Assembly (NCBI GenBank): GCA_965262745.1
Contig: OZ253558.1
Coordinates: 2,976,001 to 3,040,000 of the forward strand
From: JAJECS01 sp965262745
GTDB taxonomy: Bacteria > Chloroflexota > UBA11872
Reading direction: 5' to 3'
Length of the DNA: 64,000 nt
Within the stretch, counting starts at the first letter, position 1, and each line of letters opens with the position of its first letter. The notes under the pieces are model-generated. The model saw nothing but the letters and a program-made list of their open reading frames with translations, ran no database searches and was not told the DNA's origin. Of the stretch, positions 8,750-17,842 are shown piece after piece. The translations under genes were made by a program, and so were the position numbers.

Positions 8750-9610
8750 ATGCACCTGAGCGAGCAGCAACTGCGATTCTTTGAGACCTTTGGCTATCTG
8801 GCATTACCGGGTCTGTTTCGCGACGATATCGACGCGCTCAACCACGCCTTCCGCGAGGTGTGGGCCGCGAACGGCGGCGGGCTGGAGGGGGCGTCCGACG
8901 ACTTGAACGAGCGCCTGACAATCGTGGTGCCGTTCGTCGATCAGCACCCCTACCTGAGCGCGCTGATCGACGACCCGCGGGTCCATGACATCGGCGTCTC
9001 GATCTGCGGCGAGGATTTCAACTACATGACGAGCGACGGCAACGTCTACTCCGGCGATACGCCCTGGCACTCGGACTGCAGCCATGGGGCCAAGCTCTCC
9101 ATCAAGCTTGCCTTCTACTTGGATCGGCTCGACGTCGCGTCGGGCAGCCTACGGGTGATTCCGGGCAGCCATCTCAAGGGCGGCCGCTTCTCGCAGATGT
9201 TGAATGCGGTCGATTACTACCGCGCGCCGGCCGACGCGCGCACAGGGCTGCCGGAGAAGGCGTGGGGCGTCCCGGGGCAGGACGTTCCGGCCGTGGCGCT
9301 GGAGACGGAGCCGGGCGACATTCTGATATTCCATCATGAGCTCAAGCACGCGTCGTTCGGCGGCGGAACGCGGCGGCGGATGTTCACCATGAACATGCAA
9401 AAGCGGCAACCCGAGGACGACCTGGAGCCCGTTCGCAAGTCGGTCGGCAACCTGTCGCGGCACCTGATGGAACGGGCCTACGGCGACGTGATGCTCCAGA
9501 CCGCCTCGCCGGCGCGCATGCGCCACCTCGAGCAGCGCCTCGCCAACGACGGCCACCTCGCGGCCCTAACCGCCAAGGGGCGAGCCGAACGCGCCGCCGC
9601 CCGCGGCTAA
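8750..9610 (+). CDS. Phytanoyl-CoA dioxygenase (PhyH) family protein
   Basis: The product is a 286-residue cytosolic Fe(II)/2-oxoglutarate-dependent oxygenase. ATG 8750 is preferred over the upstream TTG 8738 because the family starts close to an LSEQQLRFFETFGYLALPGLF segment. The Fe ligands are visible: His-x-Asp in TPWHSDCSHG (near residue 107) and the distal His in FHHELKHASFGG (near 200), followed by RRRMFTMN with the Arg expected to bind 2-oxoglutarate. The jelly-roll motif GSLRVIPGSHL is present. The substrate is unknown; such paralogues are abundant in some marine Chloroflexota. A second, distant family member lies at 9956-11014 on the other strand. Confidence 0.93.
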   Translation: MHLSEQQLRFFETFGYLALPGLFRDDIDALNHAFREVWAANGGGLEGASDDLNERLTIVVPFVDQHPYLSALIDDPRVHDIGVSICGEDFNYMTSDGNVYSGDTPWHSDCSHGAKLSIKLAFYLDRLDVASGSLRVIPGSHLKGGRFSQMLNAVDYYRAPADARTGLPEKAWGVPGQDVPAVALETEPGDILIFHHELKHASFGGGTRRRMFTMNMQKRQPEDDLEPVRKSVGNLSRHLMERAYGDVMLQTASPARMRHLEQRLANDGHLAALTAKGRAERAAARG

Positions 9611-9716
9611 GGCGAGTCAAACAGCAGTCCGGTTCCCGTTCCTTGATGGGCGAGGCCGCCCGCTGCCGGTCGTGTCCGCTGTCCCCTGATGAAACCCTTG
9701 CGTAACCGTCAATCAC

Positions 9717-9784
9717 TGTAGGGGCGGCCCTGGTGGCTGCCTTGGTCACCGGCGGAGCGGGCGCCCACAAGGGACGCCCCTACA
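9717..9784. repeat. REP-like palindromic unit between convergent dioxygenase genes
   Basis: An imperfect inverted repeat has 25-bp arms (9717-9741 and 9760-9784). The outer 10 bp, TGTAGGGGCG and CGCCCCTACA, are perfect complements. The rest of the 9611-9955 gap has no gene; it is GC-rich with short runs of cggcc-type sequence. A related GTAGGGGCGG palindrome lies at 50442-50464, so this is probably an interspersed palindromic repeat family that may also serve as a bidirectional terminator between the two convergent genes. Confidence 0.6.
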
Positions 9785-9955
9785 GGTTCAGGCAAAGGTC
9801 CCTCGACGGGGAGGGCTGGGGTGAAGGCGCCGCCCTCCAGACCTGCCGCCAACTCCCGCGCCGCTGCGTCCTCTCAGTCCCAGGACGCCAACACACGGCC
9901 GCCACAACCGCCCAGGTGCCCCGCGCCCGCCGCTATATCCGCCGAGGGCGACCTC

Positions 9956-11014
9956 CTAGACCGCTACCTCCCGAACCTCATCCGACCAGTCGGCCCAGAT
10001 GTCGCCGACGGTTTCATTCACAACGCGTTCGTCCGGCATGGACTCGGGCGTCTTGGCGAAGGCGTAGAGCGTGGCCTGGCGGATGATGTCGCTCGTCGTG
10101 TTGACGCCCGCCATGTGCAGCATGATCGAGTGCCACAGCACCACGGACCCGGCCGGCCCATGGGTGTCGACCGGCTCGGTCGCGGCCTTGATCGCGGCCA
10201 CTTCGGGGTGCCGATAGCCGTCGTAGGTTTCGCCGGATCCGCTGCGCTGAATATCGCCGTAGGCCTTCCAGACCCTGTGGTGGCTGCCGGGCCATAGATG
10301 CAGCCCGCCGGCGCCCAGCGGCAGATCGTCGAAGTAGACCGCGGTCTGCACCTTCCAGCGGCTTTCCGAGCCCATGCCCTCGCCGGAGTGGGCGGAGGGA
10401 TAGTCGGGGCCGCGGGGCGTGCCGTTGGGCAGCGTGCAGTACATGCCGCGCGTGCCCTGTCCCGTCACCCAGTGGGGACCGGTCGCAGGCAGGCGAAGCG
10501 GTCCAGTCTTTCCGGTAGGCGGACCGGTCCATTCCCGGGTCTTGTCACCCAGGTGGGACTCCATGCCCTTCACCGCGTCCTCGGTCAGGAAACATGGCCC
10601 CGTGGTGTGGCCGGTAGCGTCGAGTCCGGCGGGCCATACCACCTCGCCCTCGCCCAACAGTTGCTCGGCGACGTCCCACACCACGCGGGCGCCAATGTCG
10701 AGCAGCAGGTCCTCCGCGCCGTTGCGGATGTAGAACCGGTTACCCCCGCCGCCGAAATACGGGTCGCCTCCCGTCTCCTCACGCGTGAAGCCCTCGTGCT
10801 CCTCGTCGCTGATCGGAGTCCAGGTCTCGGGATCGTCGCGCCGCATGCTGGGCCGGTTGGCCGCAATGGTGTCCCACATCTGGTCGCGGGCCTGCCGGCA
10901 GATCTCGGGGGCGACCACCCCCGGCAGCACGACAAACCCGTCGCGCTTGAACTGGGCAATCTGGTCGGTCGTCAGCCGCGGCGCCTGCGCCACGGTCGGG
11001 GAAGCCGTCGCCAT
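9956..11014 (-). CDS. Phytanoyl-CoA dioxygenase (PhyH) family protein
   Basis: This 352-residue putative Fe(II)/2-oxoglutarate oxygenase is larger than the copy at 8750. The start ATG 11014 is chosen because GGCAGG lies upstream and a typical LTTDQIAQFKRDGFVVLPG segment follows. The double-stranded beta-helix carries QTAVYFDDLPLGAGGLHLWPGSH and the distal His in VVLWHSIMLHMAG. The proximal His-x-Asp/Glu of the family is less clear than in the neighbour and may lie around the G-P-H-W-V or H-S-G-E segments. The gene is convergent with the 8750 gene. The substrate is unknown. Confidence 0.88.
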   Translation of the reverse strand: MATASPTVAQAPRLTTDQIAQFKRDGFVVLPGVVAPEICRQARDQMWDTIAANRPSMRRDDPETWTPISDEEHEGFTREETGGDPYFGGGGNRFYIRNGAEDLLLDIGARVVWDVAEQLLGEGEVVWPAGLDATGHTTGPCFLTEDAVKGMESHLGDKTREWTGPPTGKTGPLRLPATGPHWVTGQGTRGMYCTLPNGTPRGPDYPSAHSGEGMGSESRWKVQTAVYFDDLPLGAGGLHLWPGSHHRVWKAYGDIQRSGSGETYDGYRHPEVAAIKAATEPVDTHGPAGSVVLWHSIMLHMAGVNTTSDIIRQATLYAFAKTPESMPDERVVNETVGDIWADWSDEVREVAV

Positions 11015-11299
11015 GAAACCCTGCCTCGTTCGCAATTCCGCCCGATGGTGACGGGGGGATTATGACGGATGCGCGGCGGTAGTCCAAGCGTGGCGGGGCA
11101 GTGGTGGGGCGGCACCCTCGCCGCCGCCATGCAGTCCCCGCAGGTCCTGAGCACGGCGCGGCCTCGGTTCAATAGGTCGGCCTACGGAGTCAAGCACGAC
11201 CCCATCGGCGAAAGCGCCCGTGGCGACCATGCAGGCATGCTAAATTTCGGCGCCGCAGGTCTCGCCCGGCTCAATGTCGTCGCCGCGGAGGGGTGTTCC

Positions 11300-11806
11300 A
11301 TGAACGTGCGCCGAAGCCGTTTCCTGATTCCCGTGCTCGTCCTCATGCTCGGCGCCATGGCGCTGGTCGCGTGCGGCGAATCCGACGGACCGGACAGGCC
11401 CGACACCACCGCCGCCTCGGTTATCGCGTACCTGGACGAGGTGGACTACCAGGAGTCCTGGGAGCTATGGCCCGGTCTGGGTGAGAAGGTCGAGGGCGGC
11501 GAGCCCCACGGGATGCTGCTCACCACCTATCTGAACCCGATAGCCCTAAAGGCCTTCAACGACAAGGCCGGCGCCATGCCCGACGGCGCCATCATCGTGA
11601 AGGAGAACTACACGCCCGACGGCACGCTAGCCGCCAACACCGTCATGTACAAGAAGTCGGGCTACAACCCCGACCACAACGACTGGTATTGGCTCAAGGT
11701 GCTCGCCGACGGCACCGTCGAGAAGCAAGGCATGGTCGAGGGCTGCCAAAACTGCCACGGCGAAGTCCGCGACAACGACTACGTCTGGACCGAACTGCTG
11801 AAATAG
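11300..11806 (+). CDS. Cytochrome P460-like c-type heme lipoprotein
   Basis: The 168-residue exported lipoprotein starts at ATG 11300, directly behind a strong GGAGGGG site. A basic N terminus and hydrophobic core lead to the lipobox A-L-V-A-C, so it should be lipidated and membrane-anchored outside the cytoplasm. The C terminus carries the heme c motif CQNCH (Cys149, Cys152, His153). The domain order, with W-x-L-W-P-G near the start and a C-terminal CxxCH, matches the cytochrome P460 family, in which a Lys cross-links to heme. Homologues oxidise hydroxylamine or detoxify NO; the specific role here is unproven. The downstream DNA is a HAD stump on the other strand that overlaps its 3' end. 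Confidence 0.85.
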   Translation: MNVRRSRFLIPVLVLMLGAMALVACGESDGPDRPDTTAASVIAYLDEVDYQESWELWPGLGEKVEGGEPHGMLLTTYLNPIALKAFNDKAGAMPDGAIIVKENYTPDGTLAANTVMYKKSGYNPDHNDWYWLKVLADGTVEKQGMVEGCQNCHGEVRDNDYVWTELLK

Positions 11807-11910
11807 CGCTCACGTTTCGCGGCTATCGCCGTCGCAATGCCGCTGTTCCAGTCGACCAGGGTGCCGTAGCAGTCGAAGCTGAGCCATTGGAAGCGGTCGC
11901 AATCGAGCAC
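11779..11910 (-). pseudogene. N-terminal stump of a haloacid dehalogenase-type HAD hydrolase
   Basis: A GTG at 11910 lies behind a good GAGGGGAAA site and opens a 43-codon frame containing FQWLSFDCYGTLVDWNSGI. This is HAD motif I (the D-x-x-G-T-L-x-D nucleophile) as in type II 2-haloacid dehalogenases. The frame stops soon after; motifs II-IV are absent. The intact translation start with a lost body implies truncation by recombination. The junction lies near 11810, exactly where the P460 gene ends. Confidence 0.65.
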
Positions 11911-12001
11911 GGCTTTCCCCTCGCGTCCGTCCCGCGGAGCCCACTTCGCATCCGATCCCCGCGACGAGGCCCTTGCGGCCACTGACCGTCGGCTCAGGCG
12001 G

Positions 12002-12988
12002 CTAGCCGGCGAGTTCATTCGCTTTCGGAACGAGGACTCTGAACATGCGCTCGACTTCGGCTTTCAGCCACGCTTGGTAATCTGGCCACTGATCGCGGTC
12101 CTCGACCTTCGCATCTCGCTGAACAAAGACGCGCGGCCTGGTTCCTTCCGTCTGGTCGTGCCACGTGTATTTCTGACCAGATTCGCGCTCGATGTCATCG
12201 CTTGACGCAGCAAGCCGCTCGAACAGCCCTTGTCCGGATGAACCGATGAACTTTAGCTCGACGCGTAATTCTCCGATCGCCCAGCTATTCGTTGGCGTGT
12301 TCCAAGTAGAGAAGACCGACAGAAATTCGACTCGCGGGATTCCGCTGCTGTGGCTCATGTAGGCCCACGGGGCTGGTTGCGCACATGCGATTGTGCTCTC
12401 GGCTTCCATCAATTCCCGAAAGTCCGTCCAAAACTCGAGTTGCGTCTTCTGGGTGGCGCTTAGGCCACCTCCGGCACCCGTCCTGGCCTTGGCCGTCTTC
12501 GCCCAGTCGTTCGGCTGGACGACGATGTTGAATCGGGGCGCGGGCCGCGAGCCGTCGATCTTCAGAAGCTCGATCTCTACCCCGAAGTAGGCGTACTCCC
12601 CAGTGGTGCTGGCGTTCAACAGGTCCAGGGCAGCGCGATGCTCGTCGCGAAATTCTTCGGCGATCCACACCACGGTCCGTGCGTTCAGACCGGCCGTATA
12701 GGTCAGCAGCTTTCCCAGGTGGTCGTGGTCGGTGCGTCCGAATTGGTTCTCGATTACCACCCACGACTCGTCGTCGCTCCCGCCGTCCAGCCGTCGGCAA
12801 AGAATGTCGGCGCTGAATCCGCCGACCGCTTGCTCGGTTCCGTGCGGTTCCAGCGTGAGCCCCAGCGCCTCACCTAAGCGCGCCAGGTTCTCGGACTGCG
12901 CCAGCCAAGGCGTGAAATGCTCTGCCTCGTTCGCCCAGACCGTTCGCAGATTCACGGATTCAAGGGTCGAAATCTCTATCTCAGGCAT
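12002..12988 (-). CDS. DUF4268 protein with nuclease-like N-terminal domain
   Basis: The product has 328 residues from ATG 12988, which matches the family start MPEIEISTLESVNLR better than the upstream ATG. The N-terminal half contains an I-E-N-Q-F-G-R-T-D-H-D-H-L-G-K stretch, the E-x-Q pattern of PD-(D/E)XK-type nuclease-like domains. The C-terminal half is a DUF4268 domain (FWTDFRELMEA to WPDYQAWL). Such proteins are often found in defence or restriction regions, and some related folds cut DNA, but activity here is not established. It stands alone, next to transposase remnants. Confidence 0.75.
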   Translation of the reverse strand: MPEIEISTLESVNLRTVWANEAEHFTPWLAQSENLARLGEALGLTLEPHGTEQAVGGFSADILCRRLDGGSDDESWVVIENQFGRTDHDHLGKLLTYTAGLNARTVVWIAEEFRDEHRAALDLLNASTTGEYAYFGVEIELLKIDGSRPAPRFNIVVQPNDWAKTAKARTGAGGGLSATQKTQLEFWTDFRELMEAESTIACAQPAPWAYMSHSSGIPRVEFLSVFSTWNTPTNSWAIGELRVELKFIGSSGQGLFERLAASSDDIERESGQKYTWHDQTEGTRPRVFVQRDAKVEDRDQWPDYQAWLKAEVERMFRVLVPKANELAG

Positions 12989-13074
12989 GGCTGACACGCC
13001 CAAACGTCCCACGAACCGTCGGCAGATGATCCGGTCGATGCGAGTGATTCACGCTGTTTCCCTCGTATTCGCGC

Positions 13075-13225
13075 CTAGATGAACTGACCACAGACCTGCG
13101 AGACACGGCTGACCGGCGGGCGGGCGCCGAGCGAGCTGCGGGCTCGGCGTCGGTTATACCACCGCAGCCGGCTGACGAGGTCCCGGGTGCGGTTGGTGCT
13201 TAATTGGTAGTGAGGAGCATCGGCC
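13075..13225 (-). pseudogene. C-terminal remnant of an IS481-type transposase
   Basis: The minus-strand translation reads R-D-L-V-S-R-L-R-W-Y-N-R-R-R-A-R-S-S-L-G followed by ARPPVSRVSQVCGQ and a stop at 13075. Y-N-x-R-R-x-H-S-S-L-G-x-R-P-P is the diagnostic C terminus of IS481/IS3-like integrase-core transposases (here His is Ala-Arg). No start, catalytic Asp or inverted repeat is found, so it is a dead fragment between the DUF4268 gene and the glycosidase-like gene. Confidence 0.6.
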
Positions 13226-13308
13226 CGGATCCGCGGCAGGCTCTCCATCAGGCGCTAGGCTTTGTAGTTGATGGGCAGAGCCTAGGCGCTCAGCCGGAGA
13301 GGAAACGC

Positions 13309-14916
13309 ATGGCGAGGGTGAAACCGCACCGACTGATCCTCTGCAACGACGGGGGCACGCTGGTCGGGCCGACGGCGGAAGCGCCGCTTGGCGCGGCGGG
13401 GCTGACGCGGCTGGCGATCGACCCTCTGCGCGGCACGCAGATCGACACCCTCTACTGGCAGCTTGGCACCGACCCTTACCTGGGCACGCCCACGCATCGA
13501 CTGTCCGACCAGTACAGCCACGACACGGCGGTGGGTCCGGGCTGGGGCCAGGGCGGGACGCCATTCACGACAGCCTCGAACTGGCGCATCTACGAAAACG
13601 CCCGGCAGATGACCGAGGCCGGGGCCGATCCTGCCGCCGTGGTCATCGAGCACGGCCATCGCGCCGGACTCGAGGTGTTCCTCTCGATGCGCGTGAATGA
13701 CGTTCACGACCTCCGGCTCCAGGACGGCCTGGACGATCCCCTGATGTCGCCCATGAAGCGGGCCCATCCCGACTGGCTGCTTGGGAGCGACGCCCCCAAG
13801 CGCGCCCAGGATCGGGCCTTCCGAGCAGACGAAGATCGCGTTCGCACGGCCTACAACTTCGCCGTCCCCGAGGTTCGGGACTACAAGCTGGCCCTGGCCA
13901 GAGAGGCCATAGCCAACTACGACCTGGATGGCCTCGACTGGGATTTCTGCCGCTATCCGAGGCTCTTCCCTGAAGGCAACGAGCAAGCGAGCTCGCCTGT
14001 CCTCACCGGCTTGATGCGAGAGATAAGAGCCTCCATCGATGAGAAGAGTCGCCAGTGCGGCCGGCCGGTCTATTTCTCCGCCCGGATCCCAGGCTCGCTG
14101 GATGACGCCCTGTCCGCGGGAATCGATGTTCGCGCGTGGCTGGCCGAGGGCCTGCTCGACATCCTCATCGTCGGCCACACCCTGGGCAACAAGCACCGCC
14201 TTCCCGTTGAGGAGTACGTCGAGGCGGCGCGGGGCACCGGCGTGCAGGTCGTCGCGCAAAACCTCGGGCTGTTCGGGCAGAACCGTTCGCTGTCGGCACG
14301 GCTGCTGTGGAACGAGCGCGACTACTACTCCACCGAAATGTGTCGAGCCGTGGCCGCGGCCCACTGGCGCGCCGGCGCGGACGGCGTCTACCTGTTCAAC
14401 AACCACCTCATCCCCTTCACCCGCGACCTCCACTACGACCGCCAACCCTGGAAGGAAATCGCCGACCCGGACCTGATCGCTCGCAAGGACAAGCACTACC
14501 TGTTGGACCAGCGAGAGTGGGCCGGCGGCCCCCTGCCGGCAACGCTCACGGGAGCCGGAGACGAGGTGGAAGTCTCGGTTGATATCGCGGACGATCTCGC
14601 CTCAGCCGCCGGGGACGGGGCGCTCAAGGCGGCCACCCTGCGCCTGCTCGTGGAGCAGCTCACCGCTCTCGATGAGATTCAGTTCGACCTGAACGGCCAC
14701 ACGCTCGACCCGGCCCTGGCCCGGAGGCACCAGCTCTACAACGACACCTGGCTGGAATTCGATCTTTCGCCGCCCTTGTTGCAACAGGGCTGGAACCGGC
14801 TAAGCGTCAGCGTGATCGCACGAAACCCCCTGGTTGACTGCCGCCTCGCGCTCGCCAGCGTGGAAGTGCTAGTCAGCTATCGACCAGAGCCTGCCGACAA
14901 ACCGTGCCCGTCCTAA
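13309..14916 (+). CDS. TIM-barrel glycoside-hydrolase-like protein
   Basis: The 535-residue protein starts at ATG 13309 behind GGAGAGGAAA. No signal peptide is seen. The central part reads as a (beta/alpha)8 barrel: LDGLDWDFCRYP contains the acidic strand-4-type motif, and YFSARIPGSLDDALSAGIDV and GVYLFNNH mark later strands. It shares the pattern x-G-I-D-x-R-A-W-x-x-E-G-L-x-D with the two proteins at 42180 and 44137, so all three are distant members of one GH10-like/uncharacterised family. The C terminus (about 430-535) is a beta-rich domain ending in a PPLLQQGWNRLSVSVIARNP segment, a diverged copy of which is found alone at 18524-18730. The substrate is unknown. Confidence 0.75.
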   Translation: MARVKPHRLILCNDGGTLVGPTAEAPLGAAGLTRLAIDPLRGTQIDTLYWQLGTDPYLGTPTHRLSDQYSHDTAVGPGWGQGGTPFTTASNWRIYENARQMTEAGADPAAVVIEHGHRAGLEVFLSMRVNDVHDLRLQDGLDDPLMSPMKRAHPDWLLGSDAPKRAQDRAFRADEDRVRTAYNFAVPEVRDYKLALAREAIANYDLDGLDWDFCRYPRLFPEGNEQASSPVLTGLMREIRASIDEKSRQCGRPVYFSARIPGSLDDALSAGIDVRAWLAEGLLDILIVGHTLGNKHRLPVEEYVEAARGTGVQVVAQNLGLFGQNRSLSARLLWNERDYYSTEMCRAVAAAHWRAGADGVYLFNNHLIPFTRDLHYDRQPWKEIADPDLIARKDKHYLLDQREWAGGPLPATLTGAGDEVEVSVDIADDLASAAGDGALKAATLRLLVEQLTALDEIQFDLNGHTLDPALARRHQLYNDTWLEFDLSPPLLQQGWNRLSVSVIARNPLVDCRLALASVEVLVSYRPEPADKPCPS

Positions 14917-15189
14917 TGCCAGGGCTTGCCCAATTGGAGTGGGCCGGAGCGCGCTGAACTGCGAGCTCTACGCAGCGCGGCTGCGGGCTTGCGGCCCGGC
15001 CTCAGGCCAGACCGCCCGGCGTTCCGCCGCGCCCTGGTTTCCGCCGGCCGTTCCGACGCTTCGCGCGTTGACCAAGGCCTACCCTCGTGCTCGAGGCCGC
15101 CGGGCGGCCTCACGTGCCGGGCAGGCGGCGTCCCTGCGCGTTAGAGCCGTGAAGAGACCCGCCGCCAGCGCGGTTTCTCACGGCGGCGT
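14917..15189. other. GC-rich intergenic gap with a hairpin, no gene
   Basis: These 273 bp separate the convergent glycosidase-like gene and the sulfite-oxidase-fold gene. A short hairpin, GAGGCCG (15093-15099) and CGGCCTC (15105-15111) with a 5-nt loop, may act as a terminator without a T-run. No reading frame shows recognisable protein similarity. Confidence 0.35.
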
Positions 15190-17337
15190 TCATGCGTCAG
15201 CGACGTTGAACTTGATTTGATGCCAGCCCTCGGCGCCGTTCGGCGCTGGCGGCCTGGGACCCTCGGCTTGCAGCTGGCCGTTGGCCTCGGTCGCGCGCAC
15301 CCTGGCCACGTGCGATCCCGGGGTGGCTTCCCACTCGTGCACCCACTGCACCCAGGTGTGTTTGCTGATCGGCAAGGCGAGCCTTGCCTCCTTCCAGTCG
15401 CCGCCGTCGATCTGCACTTCCACCTTGCTGATGCCGCGGTTCTGCGCCCACGCCACACCGGCAATGGGTTGCCGGCCGGGCCTTACCGTTGATGAGCGCC
15501 TGGGAACGTCGATCCGGGACTGAAGCTTGACGGGACCTCGCTTGGACCATCCCCGCGGGATCCAGTAGCCGTTGAACCCTTCCCAGGTTGTGAGCTCAAT
15601 CTCTTGCAGCCACTTGGTGGCAGATACGTAGCCGAAGAGGCCCGACACAATCAGACGCGCCGGAAAGCCATGCGTGAATGGCAGCGCTTCGCCGTTCATG
15701 CCCACGGCCACCAGCGCCGGACGTCCGTCGAACGCCACATCGCGCGGGAACCCGACCGTAAAGCCGTCAACCGACCGCCCGACAATCTGGGTGGCTTCAG
15801 GCTTCACCCCGGCATGGTTGATCAGGTGCCATATGGGCACTCCCTGCCACTTGGCATTGCCGATCAGGTTTCCGCCCACTTCGTTGGAGACGCAGCACAG
15901 CGTGATGAACTCCTCAAAGGTCGAGAGCCCCAGCAACTCGGCGAAGGAAATGCTGTACGGACGCTCTACCAGGCCCGTGATCTGGAGCCGCCAAGTATTG
16001 ACGTCGACGCGTGGAACCGAGAACGCGGTGTCAATGCGGTAGAAGTCGTTGTTAGGCGTGACGAGCGGCGACATCCCGTCCACGCCAACCGTCGTCGTCG
16101 AAAGCGGCCCGGCTGGCTGGGGCGTAGGAGTGGGCGTGGGCTCGGGCGTTGGAGTGGGCGTGGGCTCGGGCGTGGGGGTGGGCGTGGGCTCGGGCGTGGG
16201 GGTAGGCGTGGGCTCGGGCGTGGGGGTGGGCGTGGGCTCGGGCGTGGGGGTAGGCGTGGGCTCGGGCGTGGGGGTAGGCGTCGGCTCAGGCGTGGGGGTA
16301 GGCGTCGGCTCGGGCGTTGGCGTCGGTCTCGGACTCGGCGTGGGTGTCGGCGTCGCCGCGACCGTCGGAGATGCCGTAGGCGCGGCTGTCTCCGCGGCGC
16401 GGGCCACGGTCACGGGCGTGGGAGCGGGCGTGGGCTCGGGCGTTGGCGTGGCCGTGGGTTCGGGAGTCGGTGTCGGCGTGGGCTCCGGAGTTGGCGTCGG
16501 CGTGGGCTCTGGAGTTGGTGTCGGGGAAGGTTCGGGAGTTGGCGTGGGCGTTGGTTCGGGTGTTGGCGTTGGGGTGGGTTCGGGAATTTGCGTGGGCGTG
16601 GGTTCTGGAGTCGGGGCCGGCGTGGCCGTGAGCGTCTCCGCGGCGCTTAACGCCGGCGCTGGCGTCGGGAGCGTCACCTCCGCGCGGTTGCTTACGGGAG
16701 GCAGCACCACATCCTCACGCTTGGCCACGACCACCTTGGCGCGTTCAATCAGATTTCGTCCAACGACACCGGTAGCGACTGAGGCCGCCGCAACCAGCGT
16801 GGCTGTGCCAAGAAAAAGCCGACGCTGTCGCCGCATCTGGATCGCCGATGTCGCCTCAGTGGCAGTCGCCGGCTCCTGAGTCATGCGGATGAGCCACAAG
16901 AGCGCCGCCACCGCCGCCCCCACCGAAATTGCAGCCGCAGCCGCCGCATGAGCCGGCGTTGATTGGGCGTCGAATGCATTCGCGAGACCTGCCAGGATTC
17001 CGAATGCCAGAAATCCCGCCACCGCCGCCGGTCGAGACCGCAGGGCCACGACGCCGAGAGTGGCGCCGAAGATTCCGCTGAGCACCACAAGAAAGATGAC
17101 GAGGGCCAGCTTGTCGCTGGTGCCGAATACGCTGATCGCAAACTCTTCCATGGCCCTCGGACTCAGGTCGACAATCCGGCCGCTCATGGAGACGAGGAGC
17201 GACGGCAAACCACCCAAGATCCCCGCGTACAGTTCGCTCACACCCACAGCCAGCAGTCCGGACAGGAGCCCCGCCAGGCTGCCGCGCGCCCAGGAGTTCA
17301 ACCTGCGGGCCAGCCGCCCGCCGCTCTCGTCAGCCAT
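15190..17337 (-). CDS. Membrane-anchored molybdopterin (sulfite-oxidase-fold) oxidoreductase with PTPEP linker
   Basis: The 715-residue protein starts at ATG 17337 behind AGGAGGAT. The N-terminal part (about residues 18-215) has five or so membrane helices. A low-complexity linker of repeated T-P-T-P-E-P (about 239-406) spans to the outside. The C-terminal domain (about 415-715) is a sulfite oxidase/YedY-like Mo-cofactor fold: FITLCCVSNEVGG contains the Cys that should bind molybdenum (near residue 480), followed by a W-Q-G-V-P-I-W motif. The last 110 residues match the dimerisation domain (VQIDGGDWKEARL, WVHEWEATPGSH). It probably acts as an extracytoplasmic Mo-dependent oxidoreductase; the electron partner is not in this window. 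The linker length is likely variable because its DNA is a tandem repeat. Confidence 0.9.
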   Translation of the reverse strand: MADESGGRLARRLNSWARGSLAGLLSGLLAVGVSELYAGILGGLPSLLVSMSGRIVDLSPRAMEEFAISVFGTSDKLALVIFLVVLSGIFGATLGVVALRSRPAAVAGFLAFGILAGLANAFDAQSTPAHAAAAAAISVGAAVAALLWLIRMTQEPATATEATSAIQMRRQRRLFLGTATLVAAASVATGVVGRNLIERAKVVVAKREDVVLPPVSNRAEVTLPTPAPALSAAETLTATPAPTPEPTPTQIPEPTPTPTPEPTPTPTPEPSPTPTPEPTPTPTPEPTPTPTPEPTATPTPEPTPAPTPVTVARAAETAAPTASPTVAATPTPTPSPRPTPTPEPTPTPTPEPTPTPTPEPTPTPTPEPTPTPTPEPTPTPTPEPTPTPTPEPTPTPTPEPTPTPTPQPAGPLSTTTVGVDGMSPLVTPNNDFYRIDTAFSVPRVDVNTWRLQITGLVERPYSISFAELLGLSTFEEFITLCCVSNEVGGNLIGNAKWQGVPIWHLINHAGVKPEATQIVGRSVDGFTVGFPRDVAFDGRPALVAVGMNGEALPFTHGFPARLIVSGLFGYVSATKWLQEIELTTWEGFNGYWIPRGWSKRGPVKLQSRIDVPRRSSTVRPGRQPIAGVAWAQNRGISKVEVQIDGGDWKEARLALPISKHTWVQWVHEWEATPGSHVARVRATEANGQLQAEGPRPPAPNGAEGWHQIKFNVADA
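16117..16620. repeat. 18-bp-period tandem repeat coding a Thr-Pro-Glu linker
   Basis: Two blocks (about 16117-16325 and 16405-16620) consist of near-identical 18-bp units of the type gtgggcgtgggctcgggc, which code T-P-x-P-E-P on the minus strand. A spacer of about 75 bp without the repeat (V-A-R-A-A-E-T-A-A-P region) separates them. The left block is more homogeneous than the right one, indicating recent unit amplification. Slippage here would change linker length without a frameshift because the unit is a multiple of three. Confidence 0.95.
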
Positions 17338-17842
17338 CCGATCCTCCTAGGCGCACAGCGCTCGCAAACACTCATACGCGCATGTGGTCGGGCCGGATGC
17401 CAGGCCCGCCGCATGTCGTCGATGCTCAGCATGTTGGGGGCAGGGTTCTCCCCGGATCCCATCGCCCGGTCGATGCACGGCATGCGCCTTCGAAAACATG
17501 TCCAACCGCCGCAACCGACCTCTGATCATCGTCACGCCATTCTATGGCGTGTTTGAGCAGGACGGGCCAGTTTGGGGAAGCTATCTCACGGTAGGTGCGG
17601 TGCGCCATCCCAGCACTCGAAGAGCGCAGCGTGACTGGTGGCCGCCAGCAAGTGGACGGACCGCAAGCCCGCGTCTACACCGGTAAGCGCAGGCGGCGCC
17701 GCCACAGCCCGCGCAGCTCGGACACCGGCGCTAACTTACCCCCACCCTGAGAGCTTGACGATTCTTTGGCTCTGTAGTAAAAGACTGACGGTCCTCTTCG
17801 CCCGTCGCGGTGACGGGTGACTCCCGAGAAAGGCACACCGCT
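17338..17842. other. Intergenic region between divergent genes; possible promoter near 17755
   Basis: The 505-bp gap between two divergent genes has no gene that can be supported. Near its right end TTGACG (17755-17760) is followed after 14-17 bp by TAGTAA/TAAAAG (17775-17783), a plausible sigma-70-like promoter for the Met-rich secreted protein at 17843. The left side should hold the promoter of the Mo-oxidoreductase. Confidence 0.3.

Noticed and set aside
16049..16879. Gly-Val-rich plus-strand frame (repeated G-V-G-V-G-S) opposite the PTPEP linker
   Set aside because: It only mirrors the 18-bp repeat on the coding strand of the Mo-oxidoreductase, which has signal, domains and ribosome site.
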